This document shows positions 10,692 to 27,904 of a DNA stretch of 64,000 nucleotides, piece by piece. Source of the DNA: Whitmania pigra (taxonomy: Eukaryota > Annelida > Clitellata > Hirudinida > Haemopidae); the NCBI GenBank assembly GCA_021613335.1, contig JAJTWR010000278.1, forward strand, positions 1,843,501 to 1,907,500, written 5' to 3'. A program made the translations under genes and the position numbers. The notes beneath the pieces were generated by a model, which did not search any database, had not been told where the DNA came from, and worked only from the letters and a program-made list of their open reading frames with translations. The number at the start of each line of letters is the position of its first letter. Within the stretch, counting starts at the first letter, position 1.

Positions 10692-11718
10692 CGCTAATAA
10701 AAATCTTTCAAGTTACAGTAAAATAATTTAACTTTCATTTCTATTTCTACAAAGTTTATGTTTTATAAAATTTGAATCATTTCTATTTCAGTTTCAGTAA
10801 ACCTGAACGCAATCATTCTAGATTTCAGTTGTTGTTTCAGTAGCTGGAATAACACTGCATTCCTGCACCTTTTTCCCGTAGACAAAAGTTTCAGATTGAT
10901 TACAACCACTTGGTCCACCCTTGTGGATCCTGGCATAGTCCTGGCAGGTTGGAGTTCTTCCTCCTGTGCAGTAGGTTCCATACCTGTTCATGTAAGCTCT
11001 CACACAAGCCTCAGAACAGTCTATAGTTTTTGTGCATGTTTCGTAATCTGTTCGTGTAAAATATACTCTGAATTAATGACAATATTTCAGAACAAACAAG
11101 CGCTTTTATAAATATTATGACTATTTGCAATTGTAGAAGCTTACTTTGGTTTCATACTTGCACATTGAATAGAATTTATAAAATTCACTCGTACAAAATA
11201 AATTTACAAAAATTGTAATTAAGACGCGATTTCTTAATGATGTTTCTTCATAATTAAATTTGTACATACCTTATAATTAAAAGAATGTATATAAAAATAA
11301 ATATTTCAAACACGTTACCATTTCCAGGTTTTCCACAATCAATCCAATATGCTCTCATAATTTGGTAAGGCCCGCAACTCTGACTTGTACCATCATTACA
11401 TTGTCCAATTTGAGTCTCGCACCCTTCTTCCTTTAAATAAATGATTTTTAAATATAGAAGTCAATTTATAAGATATTGTATTTGAGCTCAATTCTAAATG
11501 TTTATTAATGATTAATGCTATGATTGACAAATTATTTATTAATAATTATTTACCTTACAAATACATCGAAGACAAGGATCTGAGATTTGACTGTTCACCT
11601 CGCTAAGAGCTAAAACTAAATTTAGTTTGGTATATTTGTATTTAGTAAGTTTATTAAATTAATAAGTTTTATTATATTAATATAAAAATAATTTTCAAAA
11701 TTTACCGATTGTAAGAAG
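10692..11718. repeat. Segmental duplication, copy D (paralogous to 5198-6222)
   Basis: Near-identical counterpart of 5198-6222, including intron sequence. It differs mainly in scattered substitutions, a few of which change the last exon: here ACTGAAACAACAACTG follows CSVIPA, where copy B has a stop. Unlike B, its exon 1 and upstream promoter are intact. Confidence 0.9.
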
Positions 11719-11751
11719 AGCGAAACAAGAATAAATTGCAGACTTCATCAT
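10818..11751 (-). CDS. i-type (destabilase-like) lysozyme, copy D, four exons
   Basis: Exons, minus strand: 11706-11751, 11554-11615, 11319-11430, 10818-11047. Phases agree, giving 149 residues and a TAG stop. The signal peptide begins MMKSAIYSCFALLT. The mature domain has CLRCICKEEGC, SCGPYQIMRAYWIDCG and CQDYARIHKGGPSGC. The C-terminal helix carries YGKKVQEC where A has YWKKMQKC, so a conserved Trp is lost, and there is a CSVIPATETTTEI tail. Candidate catalytic residues are Glu38 and Asp49, spaced 11 apart, not the usual 12, because one residue is deleted between C and SCG. It may therefore have weakened muramidase activity or another role; that is inference. It is the closest relative of domain 2 of the fused gene. 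Confidence 0.92.
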
Positions 11752-11769
11752 GTTTGTCCATGAGTTCAC

Positions 11770-12875
11770 GATGCTTTGGCACTTATAAACATTTCAAGCC
11801 AATCAAAAGAGTGGCTGTCACGAATTGATCGGATTATATTAGTGATTTTTTCATATTTAAACAAAAACTTTGAATAATTTATGGTTACAACAAAGGATCT
11901 TTTCATTCAAAAAATGTTCGTTCTGGTACAACCTGTCGTGAACACATCAATACTGTGTTTGTCACGAAATGCTCGGATTATCGTAATGATCTTTTAGTTT
12001 GATAGTTATAACTATCAAAGAAAGAAAACTTTGAATAATTTACGGTTGCAACAAATGACCCTTTCATTCAAAAATTGTTTTAAAGTGTTGCTAAGGAACT
12101 GAAAACAATGGCTTTCTTTGAATTTAGATCCTGTTAAGCTTTTGCGTTATAAGCATATTTTGGTAATATTTTGACGTAATTTCATAAATCATTGTTATAA
12201 AACCAACTCAAAATATTCACTCGCAGAACGATATTTAAATTTTCATTGATACGAGAATCAAAACTTATAATAAGAAAATTTAAAAAAAAACAATGTATAA
12301 GAGATGTGAAAATATTATGAGAAAAAACGAAGCTATAAATAACTTACTGTTAGTATGCTGTGGTCCTATACTTTTAACTTGTCCTTTAAGTCTTCACATT
12401 ATGGGCGTTCCCTAATTCAAATAAGAATTTTTGGAATAAATTTAACGTCCGGGCTTATCATTGATATGCATTAGAATTACGTTACTTCCACAACGGGGTT
12501 CAGTGCAAGAAAGTAGGCTAGTCTATGTGGGAGCTCAAGCTTAACATGTCTAGTCTAATACAAATTTGTAAAATACTCGATTTGATTTTTTCATTTTGTC
12601 TAGTCTAGTGCCCAGAGGCACGGAAATGTTACTTAATAAATATTAAATAATAACATAATACTTTTCTTATAATTATTATTACAGCCCTTTCTTATCTAAT
12701 ATTTTATTATAGTGAGATGATTGACATAGAAAGGAATCAAAATGAATTTACGTTTTCAAGTGCATTTACATAATTCACTGTTCACATTTTGAACCTCAAC
12801 ATTCAAGAATCAATAGCAAATACAACCAAACGCCTGTGGTTTCACAGCAGGCCTTTTTGATTAATGGATATTTTC
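11770..12875. repeat. Upstream block of lysozyme D, homologous to 1618-4470
   Basis: Uninterrupted counterpart of the lysozyme A flank. It includes a second internal CACGAA-TGCTCGGATTAT motif (around 11970) that repeats the one at about 11818, suggesting a local duplication. No coding potential. Confidence 0.7.
11782..11790 (-). promoter_or_regulatory. TATA-like box of lysozyme D
   Basis: Minus-strand GTTTATAAG 31 bp upstream of the start codon, in sequence homologous to the promoter of lysozyme A. Confidence 0.5.
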
Positions 12876-12929
12876 AAAAAAATGTTCAAGAAACTTTAAA
12901 AGATTTGAATTTAAGTTTTGAAAAAAGAT

Positions 12930-12935
12930 TTTATT
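12930..12935 (-). terminator. Polyadenylation signal of polyubiquitin
   Basis: AATAAA on the minus strand (plus-strand TTTATT), about 90 bp beyond the polyubiquitin stop codon. Confidence 0.5.
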
Positions 12936-13023
12936 ATTCAAACTAGCAATAAATATATTGTAAGCACTGTAGTAATACTGTATTTACAAACGACAAGATT
13001 TTGTTGAACTCATACGCATATTG

Positions 13024-17058
<4,035 letters not shown>

Positions 17059-17060
17059 TA

Positions 17061-17929
17061 CAGTCGAACCTGGCTATGTCACCGGCCTAGGGGTTTGTCA
17101 AAAAGCGTCGTAATAACCGAAAATCAATATGTATACATTTAGGAGTCCATGGCCGTCGTCATAGCATAGGAGAACTTTGGTCTGATTAATGCATCTGGGA
17201 TTCTTGGATTTTCCTATAACGTAAAGCGCGAGGTTTTAGGCTTTCTTCCATGTTAGCAGAAACTAGCGCAGTAAGGCGGTCTTTCGATTTTCCAAAACAC
17301 CACAGTTTCATCAACATTAAAAATGTTCAGACTCTCATAGGTATCCAAAATTGTGCGCATTTGAATGTTGAACCATGAATCCACGTGCTCCTGTTGAACT
17401 GCAGCGCTCTCTCCAGAAATTGCATCGAAGACCTTTGAAGAGTTGTGCTTTTTTATGAAACGATAATGCCACCCCTGACTTGCTTTAAATCGCCTTTTTA
17501 TCGCCTTCTCCATCAGGAAGTTTTGTTACTCTCGAATTCGTGAACCATTGAAGCACTGCATCGTCAACATCTTTGTGCTCAACCATTCTACTTTTTTTTA
17601 CTTGCAAAGACAGATTTTAAGTACATTTCCTTCGTCACGTCGGCCTTCTTTTTCCATCCTGAAATTTGGAATGCTATGCTGACGATTAAGGGAATTTGAG
17701 GGTTCCACTTCAAAGTCGGCGATTAGTCAAGTGGTCGAGATAACTGATGTAAAGTGGCGCATTTGACCTTCTTTTGTGCTCGAGATATTAGATTTCGGCG
17801 ACATAAAAGCATCGACATGACCGATGAGAAAATTATATGGTAAAGAGGGAGTTTGGCGGTTCCACTTCAAAAGCGTCTACTTAATGGGATTGGCAAATTA
17901 ACCGTTGTCGAGATAAGTGGGTTTCACTG
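17061..17929 (-). mobile_element. Tigger/pogo-like DNA transposon, copy 1
   Basis: Begins CAGTCGAACCTGGCTATGTC and ends with the inverse of CAGTGAAACCCACTTATCTC; TA dinucleotides flank both ends (17059-17060 and 17930-17931), as expected for Tc1/mariner-pogo insertion. The minus-strand frame 17253-17513 contains SQGWHYRFIKKHNSSKVFDA, GESAAVQQEHVDSWF and NIFNVDETVVF, the CENP-B-type DNA-binding domain followed by the first DDE catalytic Asp. The transposase is truncated at both ends. Confidence 0.85.
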
Positions 17930-17931
17930 TA

Positions 17932-18900
17932 ATTTTAAAATATTCCCGTAAGATTATAATGTAATGTTTGATTACCAATTTACATCATTATTTTGTTTTA
18001 CTCTTAAATATTGCAAGATATTTTTTGGAATAATTAGTTGAATAATTTATTTCTTGAACTTAAAAGATGAACGAAGCTAGAATTTGATATATAAATACTT
18101 GAACTTTTTAAGAAAATGTCACAAATTTATCTGAAATTTGAAAGAAAAGAGACTGGCGATTAAAGTCTGAGGTGATATTATGTGAATGAAATCAGAAATA
18201 ACAGTTATTTGGTATTCTGATCAGTGATCGTTTAGTTGCAAAATTTTTCTTTAAAATGTTCGTAATTGGAATAAAGTGAGCACCTTCTCAAGATTTCGAG
18301 TTGCAAAGAAGCATTGTAATTCCAAATAGGATTGATGTCATAAACTTATTGATGGAGTGGATTCTGGCGATTAATATTTTATTTTAAGATGCTTCCCTCC
18401 ATTATTTCATCAAACAATAAATTTTTAGCAAAAGTAAACAAATTAATTTTTTTTTTAATTTCGTGAGCCCACCCCAAATGCGTTCGCAATAAAAAAAGTA
18501 TTGCAATTTTTTTATGTACTATATCTTAACGAAGATTTATAAGATTAGGTTGAATTGTTGATCCAACAATTTCTTCAAAAGTCAATGTTTCAACGCAATA
18601 ATTATAATTTAAAAGTTTTGGTTTATTATTATCTATTGATGTCTATTATGTATCTGGTAGTAATGATAAGATAGTGCCTAATATCCTTGTCGACTCTATT
18701 GCTGCAGCAATTAGGGATTGACAGCGATGACTGGAGAAGCTCACGACTCTAGACTGAAACTCTCTTACTTGAAGAGAATAATGTCACCAATAACTGGAGT
18801 AAGAGCAGATGCAATGAAATCTACATCCATTCCATACCTAGACTTTTCAACTGAACCCTAAAACTCACTGATTCTCTAGGACAACTTATTTAAGCGTTTC
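17932..18900. other. Spacer without recognised gene
   Basis: AT-rich to about 18640, then a less AT-rich stretch leading into the retroelement relic. Nothing specific seen. Confidence 0.4.
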
Positions 18901-18939
18901 TTTCTGTGCATAAACCCAACATAGGGTAAAAATCTGCCC

Positions 18940-19520
18940 GACTGCAATGCTTAACCCGTTGCCCGCTCGCTAATCTGAATGTTGGTTTCGACTGCCTTAA
19001 CTTCGGGATGAATAATGGAATCGAAATGTAGCCAACACCCTGAACTCCTCAGAAAGAGTTGCGTTCTCTGGTTCAAGAAGCTCGCTCTATACATGGAACT
19101 CATCTTCCACGGTATGAAAATGGTCATCAATAATAGCAATAATGTAACACACTGCTTGTATATTTGCTGAACGTAAAGGATCTGCCATGTGCCATCTTGA
19201 AAACACATCCACAACAAACATACAATCACATTTCGGTTAAACTGCAACCGGGAACAACACTCGGAACAACACCCTCCATCATTAAATGATCGAAGCGAAA
19301 ATCGCTATCAAGTGGAATGGGAAGAATGGGAACTCGAACCCTTTTATTGTGGGATGCCCTCAATTGACACACTGTACGAAACTCGCAAAGAATCTAAACG
19401 GGATTCTTCGCCTCGAGAAGCAAAAAGCTCCTACTGAATACGCTGTCGCATTGACTTAGAGGCTATGTGCCCTGCTCAAAGTGCATCATGCTCCTTCTCC
19501 AAGCTGACACACATTCGGGA
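18940..19520 (-). pseudogene. Ty3/gypsy-type integrase relic
   Basis: On the minus strand a broken frame reads CEFRTVCQLRASHNKRVRV, then PILPIPLDSDFRFDHL. This corresponds to the end of the integrase zinc-binding domain (C-x4-C) and the linker leading to the catalytic core. A core-like segment with YVCCGCVFKMAHGRSFT follows. Stops and frameshifts are numerous and catalytic residues are not intact. Less AT-rich sequence extends to about 19900 and may be an eroded upstream part of the same pol gene. Confidence 0.5.
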
Positions 19521-19904
19521 CACTAGTGACCCCACTGGTCCGAACCTTTGGCTCAACGAAATATCACATTAGTAAAAGAAATCAAAGAGATATTTTATAT
19601 TCTGTTCATCGCAACTCTGGGTTAAGCGAAGAACTTGCACGATGCTCGGCAGCAACAGATGTGATCACAGCTCCCTCTTCCCGCTCCAAATTTGCAGATA
19701 TAAATTGATCGTTGATACCTGAAAGACTAGATCTAGACAGCCCACCCGCAAGTAGGGCTCATCGGCACGACCGTTAAGATAAGACTCATTAAGATAAGTC
19801 CCATCTACGTCGGCCTTCTCAGAAAAGAAATCACCTATAAAAGGAGTCAAACTATTACCAAAGAGTGTATCAGACAAACACTCAATGTCATCAGACACGA
19901 CTGA

Positions 19905-20000
19905 CAGGAAATTCCCCTGCTCTGCAACTAGGAGCGCTATATAAATGGTTACAAGAAGCGCCTCTGACGCTATGCATATGGCGCTGTATAAAATGAAGTT
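19905..20000 (+). repeat. SINE-like dispersed repeat, 3' part
   Basis: Contains GGAGCGCTATATAAATGG, then GAAGCGCCTCTGACGCTAT. The same phrases recur at 55800-55860 and, inverted, at about 43495-43535; the first phrase also occurs in altered form at about 51170. Confidence 0.6.
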
Positions 20001-20860
20001 ACAGTATATTAACCATTGCTAAGATATGCTAAATAGGTGATTGTTCATTAACTATGTGATATCGAAAATATGATCAGTAAAATTTGACAGGTTCTGAATC
20101 TGTTTTAGAGAACGAAAAATGACTCAGATTTTTTAAACTATAATTTTCACATCAACGCTGTGTAACGTATGTTAATTATGAAAAGCCATTCTCATTAAAA
20201 ATTCCTCCAAATCAAAATTTCAGAAATCAAACCGCACAATGTACACTTTCAAGCTTATTTTCTAAGGTTACAGTTGAAAATAATTTTTTTTTTTAAATTA
20301 TTTTAACTCAACTCTACAACAGTGTGAAACCGAGTATAAATTTATGAGTTTAAAAATTCACTAAAAGCGAGTTCCAGCTTTTAATTTTCTTTTAATTCGA
20401 TTTGAAAGATAATTCATCACTTTGAGCAGCAAATCCAGAAACTGCACTCGTCTTCGCTGAGTTGTTTAGTTCAGATTTTGTGGTAATGCCTTACAAATTG
20501 GACAACAAGAGCAACTAATGCTGTCCTATCAGAATTATTGCCAAGCTCGTCATCAGGTCACTGAATCAAAGCTAACCATTCCTCTCTGAATTTTTATTTA
20601 AAGAAAAACAGCGACATCAACTTATATTATTTTTGTAACATTTTAATTTGCTGACCTTTGCTGCTTCGGAAATGATGTTAACACAGTCTTAAAAACCTCA
20701 ATGAGTGATGGTAAACATCCATCAATCTTAGCAGCACAAACGTTATCATAATGATTTCATCATGGTGGAGAAATTGGTAAAAAATTATCCAGTTCATGTG
20801 AGCCGTCGTCTTTGGAAAAGAAATGAAATATAAGTGGAAACATGCATCGGTCCACCTGTG
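20001..20860. other. Spacer without recognised gene
   Basis: AT-rich, no supported ORF. The less AT-rich part at about 20690-20900 probably belongs to the promoter of the following gene. Confidence 0.4.
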
Positions 20861-20865
20861 TTGAG

Positions 20866-20872
20866 TATAAAA
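20866..20872 (+). promoter_or_regulatory. TATA box of the Ly6-like gene
   Basis: TATAAAA about 135 bp upstream of the ATG at 21007, preceded by CACCTG. Position is reasonable for a short 5' UTR. Confidence 0.45.
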
Positions 20873-21006
20873 TGACCAACAGTGGAGCCCAAGACAAGAA
20901 GTCTCGAGTGAGACTTTATATTGAAAGTTATAATTTTATAAATTGAAAGTAATCATTATTTAAATTGAAAGTTATCATTTTATATTTTGATTCTTTGACT
21001 CATACG

Positions 21007-22346
21007 ATGTTTGCCATTTTCAATCTTTTGTCTGTCTTCATCACGTTTGTGTCTTTTCGTTCGGGTCAGTTCTTCATGGTTATTATATAATTGATACAAA
21101 TAATTTTAATAGTTAAGTTTATTATTTAATGGGTACAGATATTTCCAAATAATAATATTATTATTTAATTGATTCAAATAATTCTAATTAATAATAATAT
21201 TATTTAATTGATTCAAATATTTTAACGACATGATAAGTGATGCAATTACTTCAAATGATTCTAATCACCAGCACTTCAATATCATAATTTAATTAGGTTT
21301 CAATAAATCCACTTGTCAATTGACTTAATTTAAGCTATTTTAGAAAAATTGATATTTCGATCAGGTGTAATATTTTTTCAGGTGAATCAATCAAATGTTC
21401 AACGTGCACGACCAGGGAAATGGGTGAGGAGTGCTATACGAATCCACCTCCAGCCACTCCATGTGGTGAGGAATATACCAAATGCGTCACCTTCATCAAC
21501 TACAACAGACAAAGTTAGATTCTGAAATGAGGATTTGAATTTGATTTTAAATTGAAATTGAAGGAATTATTAATTAAATTTATGTTATACTTAATATACA
21601 TAAATACATTTACAGAATACATCACTGCATTAAAATGTATTAATAATTAGAATTTATAACATTATTAATAAATAACTCAATACACTATTATATTATATCA
21701 TATCAGTATTAATTTATTACTAAATCATATCATCATTTTAATATAATTTTAAATAGAAATGTTAACAAATTGAAAATAATTAATAATAAATTAATAAGTA
21801 ATAATTAATTATATTTATATAATTAATATTAATTGATGTTAATAAATTTATTGTGTGGTACATTTAAAATCATATTTTAAACCATAATGAAGTAATTTAA
21901 GAGCTACCTTAAACAATATTTCAAAATGGCCAATTTTTTTGTAATTTGTTGCTTCTACGAATTTTCGTTGCTTTGATGTAATGTTCCAGTTTTTTCCAGA
22001 GGTTTTAAGACGATTTCAACCATTTCTCTTTAATAATTTATCTAATTTATTATTGTTATGTTGTTGCAATGAATGCAACATCTTTATCAATATCTATTAC
22101 TATTCAATTAACGTATAATAATTAACATATCGAAATATTAAATGCAAATATTAAGTCAATAAACGTAAAATTGCAGGGATGCCTATATTTGTGTACAGGG
22201 GGTGTTCTGAGGGTGGGGTGCCATACCAGTGCAACCCTATGACCATCCACAGGAAGGAGTTTGTCAACTGTGTTGAAACTTGTTCAAGGAATGCTTGCAA
22301 CAGGAACAACTATGCTTTCGCCCTCCTCGATCTTTATAAGAAATGA
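21007..22346 (+). CDS. Secreted Ly6/uPAR (three-finger) domain protein, three exons
   Basis: Exons 21007-21064, 21382-21513 and 22177-22346 join in phase (1,1) to 119 residues and TGA. Exon 1 encodes a signal peptide (MFAIFNLLSVFITFVSF). Exons 2-3 give ten cysteines in the LU-domain pattern: KCSTC near the N-terminus, EC, PC, KC, then YRGCSEG, QC, NC, ETC and a final ACN, the hallmark Cys-Asn. Splitting of the domain by an intron in the middle is usual for Ly6 genes. The C-terminus (YAFALLDLYKK) is not hydrophobic enough for a GPI-anchor signal, so a soluble secreted protein is predicted. Family members act as receptor modulators or ligands; no partner can be named here. Confidence 0.85.
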
Positions 22347-22768
22347 TCTTCTTGTTGTTGTCTTTGTGTTGCTCGGTGGTATTATCAGAACAACAGTATT
22401 ACTGCTAATTACATCGAATTGACTTATGAGCACAAAATGTTAAAAAAGCAAGTTTTTTGAAAGTGTTTTGAATATATCACAAGCATGAACTTTTGATGTT
22501 GGGAATATTTCTTTATCTTTGAAGAATTCGGAAATCTTTAGATTCTCTTGAAAGATTTCGATTTCATCAATTTCGAATTTAGGAGTTTTAAAATTATGAC
22601 TACATTAAATAATCCAAAACATCATACAGCCATGTATAATAATGTTAAATCAAAAGGTTAACATTGCTAAAATAACACAGCCTCGGGAGAGCAAAATATA
22701 CTTTTTAATATTAAAGAATAAAGTTATTCTTATTTACTTACACTTAATTCTTGCGTAATATTGTAGGG

Positions 22769-22962
<194 letters not shown>

Positions 22963-23510
22963 AACGACATCATCAACATCACCATACTCTTCATCGCCGT
23001 GCGATGCATGGCTGACAAAGCAAGCTCCTTAAGAGATACAAAGATACGCTTAGCAAACCGTTTTTTCAAACCAACCGTTTCGCATGATCAGGTAACCCTT
23101 AAGCTGATACCTGATTAAAATTAAATTTGTATTTAATATTAAATAATTATTAAAAGCAAATTTAATAGTTTATTTATTATTAAGACTTTAATCATTATAA
23201 AATAATTTAATACTTTGTTTAATTTTTCGATCGATCTATCAGATTTATTATTTAGAAATGTTTTAGACAGTCGTCAATAAGATCAGGTTTGTGATCATCA
23301 TCTTCGACGTCGTCGTCGTCGTTTGTTTGAAACATGTTCTCCCCTTCAACATGTCAATTTGGAGTAAAATTTACGAATGGCTGAAGGTGACTTTTCACGA
23401 GCTTGTTGTGTTTTAATCTTTTCATCAGTTGTCGACAACATCCCGAACTTAAATGAACTGTTATTTTGTTTTTCACAAATAAACATATGCTTGCATATCA
23501 AAATGTCAAA

Positions 23511-23711
23511 ATGTCTAACTTTGAACACCAATCACAGAAGGACACGTGCGCCGAAGAAGACGAGTGTGAGAGGGACCTGCCAAAACTGATTTTTGCCTTC
23601 CTCTGGTCCTTGACTTTCTTCTTGTATTTGGTTTATAAGTTTGATACCAGGTGAGGAGGAATAACTATCATCACGATCTTTATGGATATAAACGTCGATG
23701 TCGTCATCATC

Positions 23712-23757
<46 letters not shown>

Positions 23758-24689
23758 CCACTATCGTCATCGTCATCATCATTACCATCATCATCGTCAC
23801 CATTAAAATCCTAATCGTTACAGTCACTACTCACCTCAACTATATTGTGATCATCACCATGACGACGATGATGATGATTGTGATGATGAAGACGACCATG
23901 GTTTATGACGATGATGATTTATTTATTCAGCACAATGGCTTATTGATTCGTTACAGCTGTCATCCCTTGGCGTTCGATTGAATTATTTTTAAATTCACTT
24001 TTTAAACATTAAACCATTGTTTTGTTTTTGTAAAATACATGCATTTAAATTATATTTCATTGAAAGTAAGAATTTTATTAAAAAATATTATATTCATTTT
24101 GTAATATATTTCTAATTTTAATTTTATATTATCTAAACTAATTAAGGCAACTTTAATTGTTAGCGCTTCTTAACCATTACTCATTTATGTAGCACAACTT
24201 ACCAAGACCCCCCTAATTAAAATGAATTAATGATGTTTAATACCTTCCAAAATATTATTGAATAAATTAACAAGTCATAATATATTATTAAATTGATAAT
24301 ATAATAATTATAACCTAGTACATGTTAGTCCTATTTTTGAAGATATTTTGAAGATGACCAAATAATAATATAAAATATATTACTTTTTAATTATTATAAT
24401 TTTTTATATATAAATTTGGTTATTAGCTTTTAGTATCAATTAATTTTTCAGAATTTATAATTAAACTTAATTATTGTTTGTAAATGGTCGAATAATATTT
24501 AAGTCACTAACACGTCTTGAAAGTATTTTGATGAGTCAGATGATGATAACTAACACTGACATTCGCTAACCTTGACCCGGATGACCTTTCATTTCTTTAT
24601 GTTTCTTTCAATCTTATTTTTATAGCATTGACATCAAGTCCCTCGGAATCAATGTCATATTTCCGGAAGTAGAACCTGTATTGATCTAA
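23511..24689 (+). CDS. Candidate small single-pass membrane protein, two exons
   Basis: Exon 1 is 23511-23650 (ATG, donor CCAG/GTGAGG); exon 2 is 24626-24689 (acceptor after a strong pyrimidine tract, TTTTTATAG). The junction is in phase 2, giving 67 residues. Acidic N-terminus with two cysteines (DTCAEEDECERD), one membrane segment (LIFAFLWSLTFFLYLVY), then KFDT and a short tail ending PEVEPVLI. I do not recognise the family. The exons have less AT-rich codons than their surroundings and good splice sites, which is the main support. An alternative last exon may lie at 27787. Further 5' exons are possible. Confidence 0.45.
23699..23900. repeat. Imperfect (ATC)n / (GAT)n microsatellite in the intron
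   Basis: ATC-rich triplets with CAC and GTC interruptions to about 23800, then GAT-rich triplets on the same strand at about 23860-23915. Non-coding despite long open frames. Confidence 0.9.
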
Positions 24690-25642
24690 ACTTAACTGCA
24701 TTTGATGCTTCACGGAGACATTGATGACGATGACGATGGTGATGATGATATTGCGATTTATTGTCATTAATGTGATTGTTTTGTGATTAATGAGTTATTA
24801 ATAACTAATAATAATTTCTATTATAATTATTAATAATTTATAATAACCGTTTAAAAAAACGCAATGACATCTTTATTGTGATCTTATTAAATAACTAACA
24901 TGTTATTTCAAAAACATCGTCAAAAAGTGTTTGCCTAAAGAGAGATTATAATGAGATCGTAGTAAGATTTTGTTTGATCTTTCAATTGGGAAGTGCTTGT
25001 GCATGAATCAATACCCACTCATGATGGGCAATTTCCATGATCACTATCATCATTACTATCACCATCAGGACCATCATCATCATCGCCGTCGTGATTACGA
25101 CATCACCATCATCGAGGATTGAAACATGTTAAGTATCATCGGGTAAAAAAGACATTTACAGTTTAAGTTAATAAAAACGGATATAATATCTCCTCCCCCT
25201 CACCATCACTGGTTACATCGTCATCATTACATTCGTCATCATTTTTGTTGTTGACCTAGTTCCTGTTGTAATTATTGTTGCTGTTGCTAATACAAAAGTT
25301 ATTTCTTATGGAGATACGTGCTATAGCATATAAAGTAAATTAACAAAAAGCAGTAAAATATGTGTTACAATTGGTTTCATGGTGTGGTGTTCGAAACCTG
25401 ATTAAGTAGCACATTTATGACATCGTAATGACTTGAAACAGGTTGAATTGAAAAAATACCAAACGAGGCCAAAGAAATTTGTTAAACCTCATTCAATGCT
25501 CAGTGCAAATAATCGTAATCACAATCATAATAACAGAAACCTTTTGTAATGAACAATTATTAATAATCAGTTCCAATGAATATAAATCGTTATGACATTA
25601 TTATAGGTTTTATTACAGCTCTACTTATTTCTCAATCTTAAT
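24690..25642. other. Spacer without recognised gene
   Basis: AT-rich with scattered GATGATG and CATCATC runs. No supported ORF. Confidence 0.4.
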
Positions 25643-25643
25643 A

Positions 25644-26997
<1,354 letters not shown>

Positions 26998-26999
26998 TA

Positions 27000-27690
27000 G
27001 TATTTATTGTATTTATTTATTTTCAAAATTGGTCAAAGGGCCTTTAAGGGCTTCTAATAAGACAACAAACAACTCTCATGCGAATCAAGAAAACAAAGAT
27101 TTTGATATATTCAGTTTCCAGCAGTCAAAACCGAGAGAGGTCCGCATGCTTAAACAAGCATTTGAACCGTGAAAAAGTACCGGCAGACACTATCTCCTCA
27201 GGAAGTGAGTTCCAGACCTTTGCCACACGATTGACAAATAAAAACTTTGTGGCATCTATTTTGCAAGTGTCTAGTTTCAGTTTGAGGGTGTGACCACGTG
27301 TTGCGTGATATTAAGAAAATTTGAAGGAGTTCCGGAGGTCCATGGTGACAATTCCATGAATTATTTTATATAGGAGACATAGGTCTGAGATCAGACGTCT
27401 CCTCCAGGTATCTGGAGTCCGAGAAGTTTGAGTCTGGTTAGGTATTGGTGATGTCGGATTGATGGAATAAATTTTGTAAATCTTCTTTGTAATGATTCGA
27501 TATTTTTCATCAAGTAATTATGGTGGGGTTCCAGACTTGTGAACAATATTCGAGTAGTGGTCGGACATACAAAATGCCTTTGCAAGGATATGTTAAGACA
27601 ATTTTACGACTTGTGATTAATAATAAATACAATATCCTTAAATAGGCAACATTGCTCACATCGAACACACAAGAAGCGCATTGTTGAAAC
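27000..27690 (-). pseudogene. 3' end of a CR1/Jockey-like non-LTR retrotransposon (LINE)
   Basis: Minus-strand frames read VRPLLEYCSQVWNPTI, then NIESLQRRFTKFIPSIRHHQ and YLTRLKLLGLQI, then TRGHTLKLKLDTCK, NRVAKVWNSLPEEIVSAGTF. This is the typical C-terminal thumb region of LINE reverse transcriptases. One frameshift separates the first part. The 3' tail ends in AATAAATAAATACAATAAA, abutting the right end of the Tigger copy. Confidence 0.8.
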
Positions 27691-27786
27691 AAATCGATCA
27701 AGAATTGTACAAATGAAAATAAATATTTGTTTATTCAAATTAATGATTCACGAGAATGAACAGGTGTTATAAATTAAACATTTCAG

Positions 27787-27904
27787 CATCGTCGGAGTAT
27801 TTGTTGTTGCTGTTTTATTCCTTTCCACATCTTCGATTTTTCTCGTCAGAGGGATTTACATTCGCTGCTTCTGGAGGAAGAGAAACGTTGAGATGGTTGG
27901 TTGA
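27787..27904 (+). CDS. Orphan or alternative terminal exon encoding a membrane segment
   Basis: Acceptor AAACATTTCAG, then an open frame in phase 2 encoding IVGVFVVAVLFLSTSSIFLV, a basic stretch RGIYIRCFWRKRNVEMVG and TGA. The phase equals that of the exon at 24626, so it could be an alternative last exon of the gene starting at 23511, adding a second membrane span. It could equally belong to an unseen gene. No family recognised. Confidence 0.35.

Noticed and set aside
10763..10981. Alternative frames across the lysozyme D and B last exons
   Set aside because: Shadows of the lysozyme exons on the same or opposite strand, including plus-strand frames at 5326-5616 and 10896-11111.
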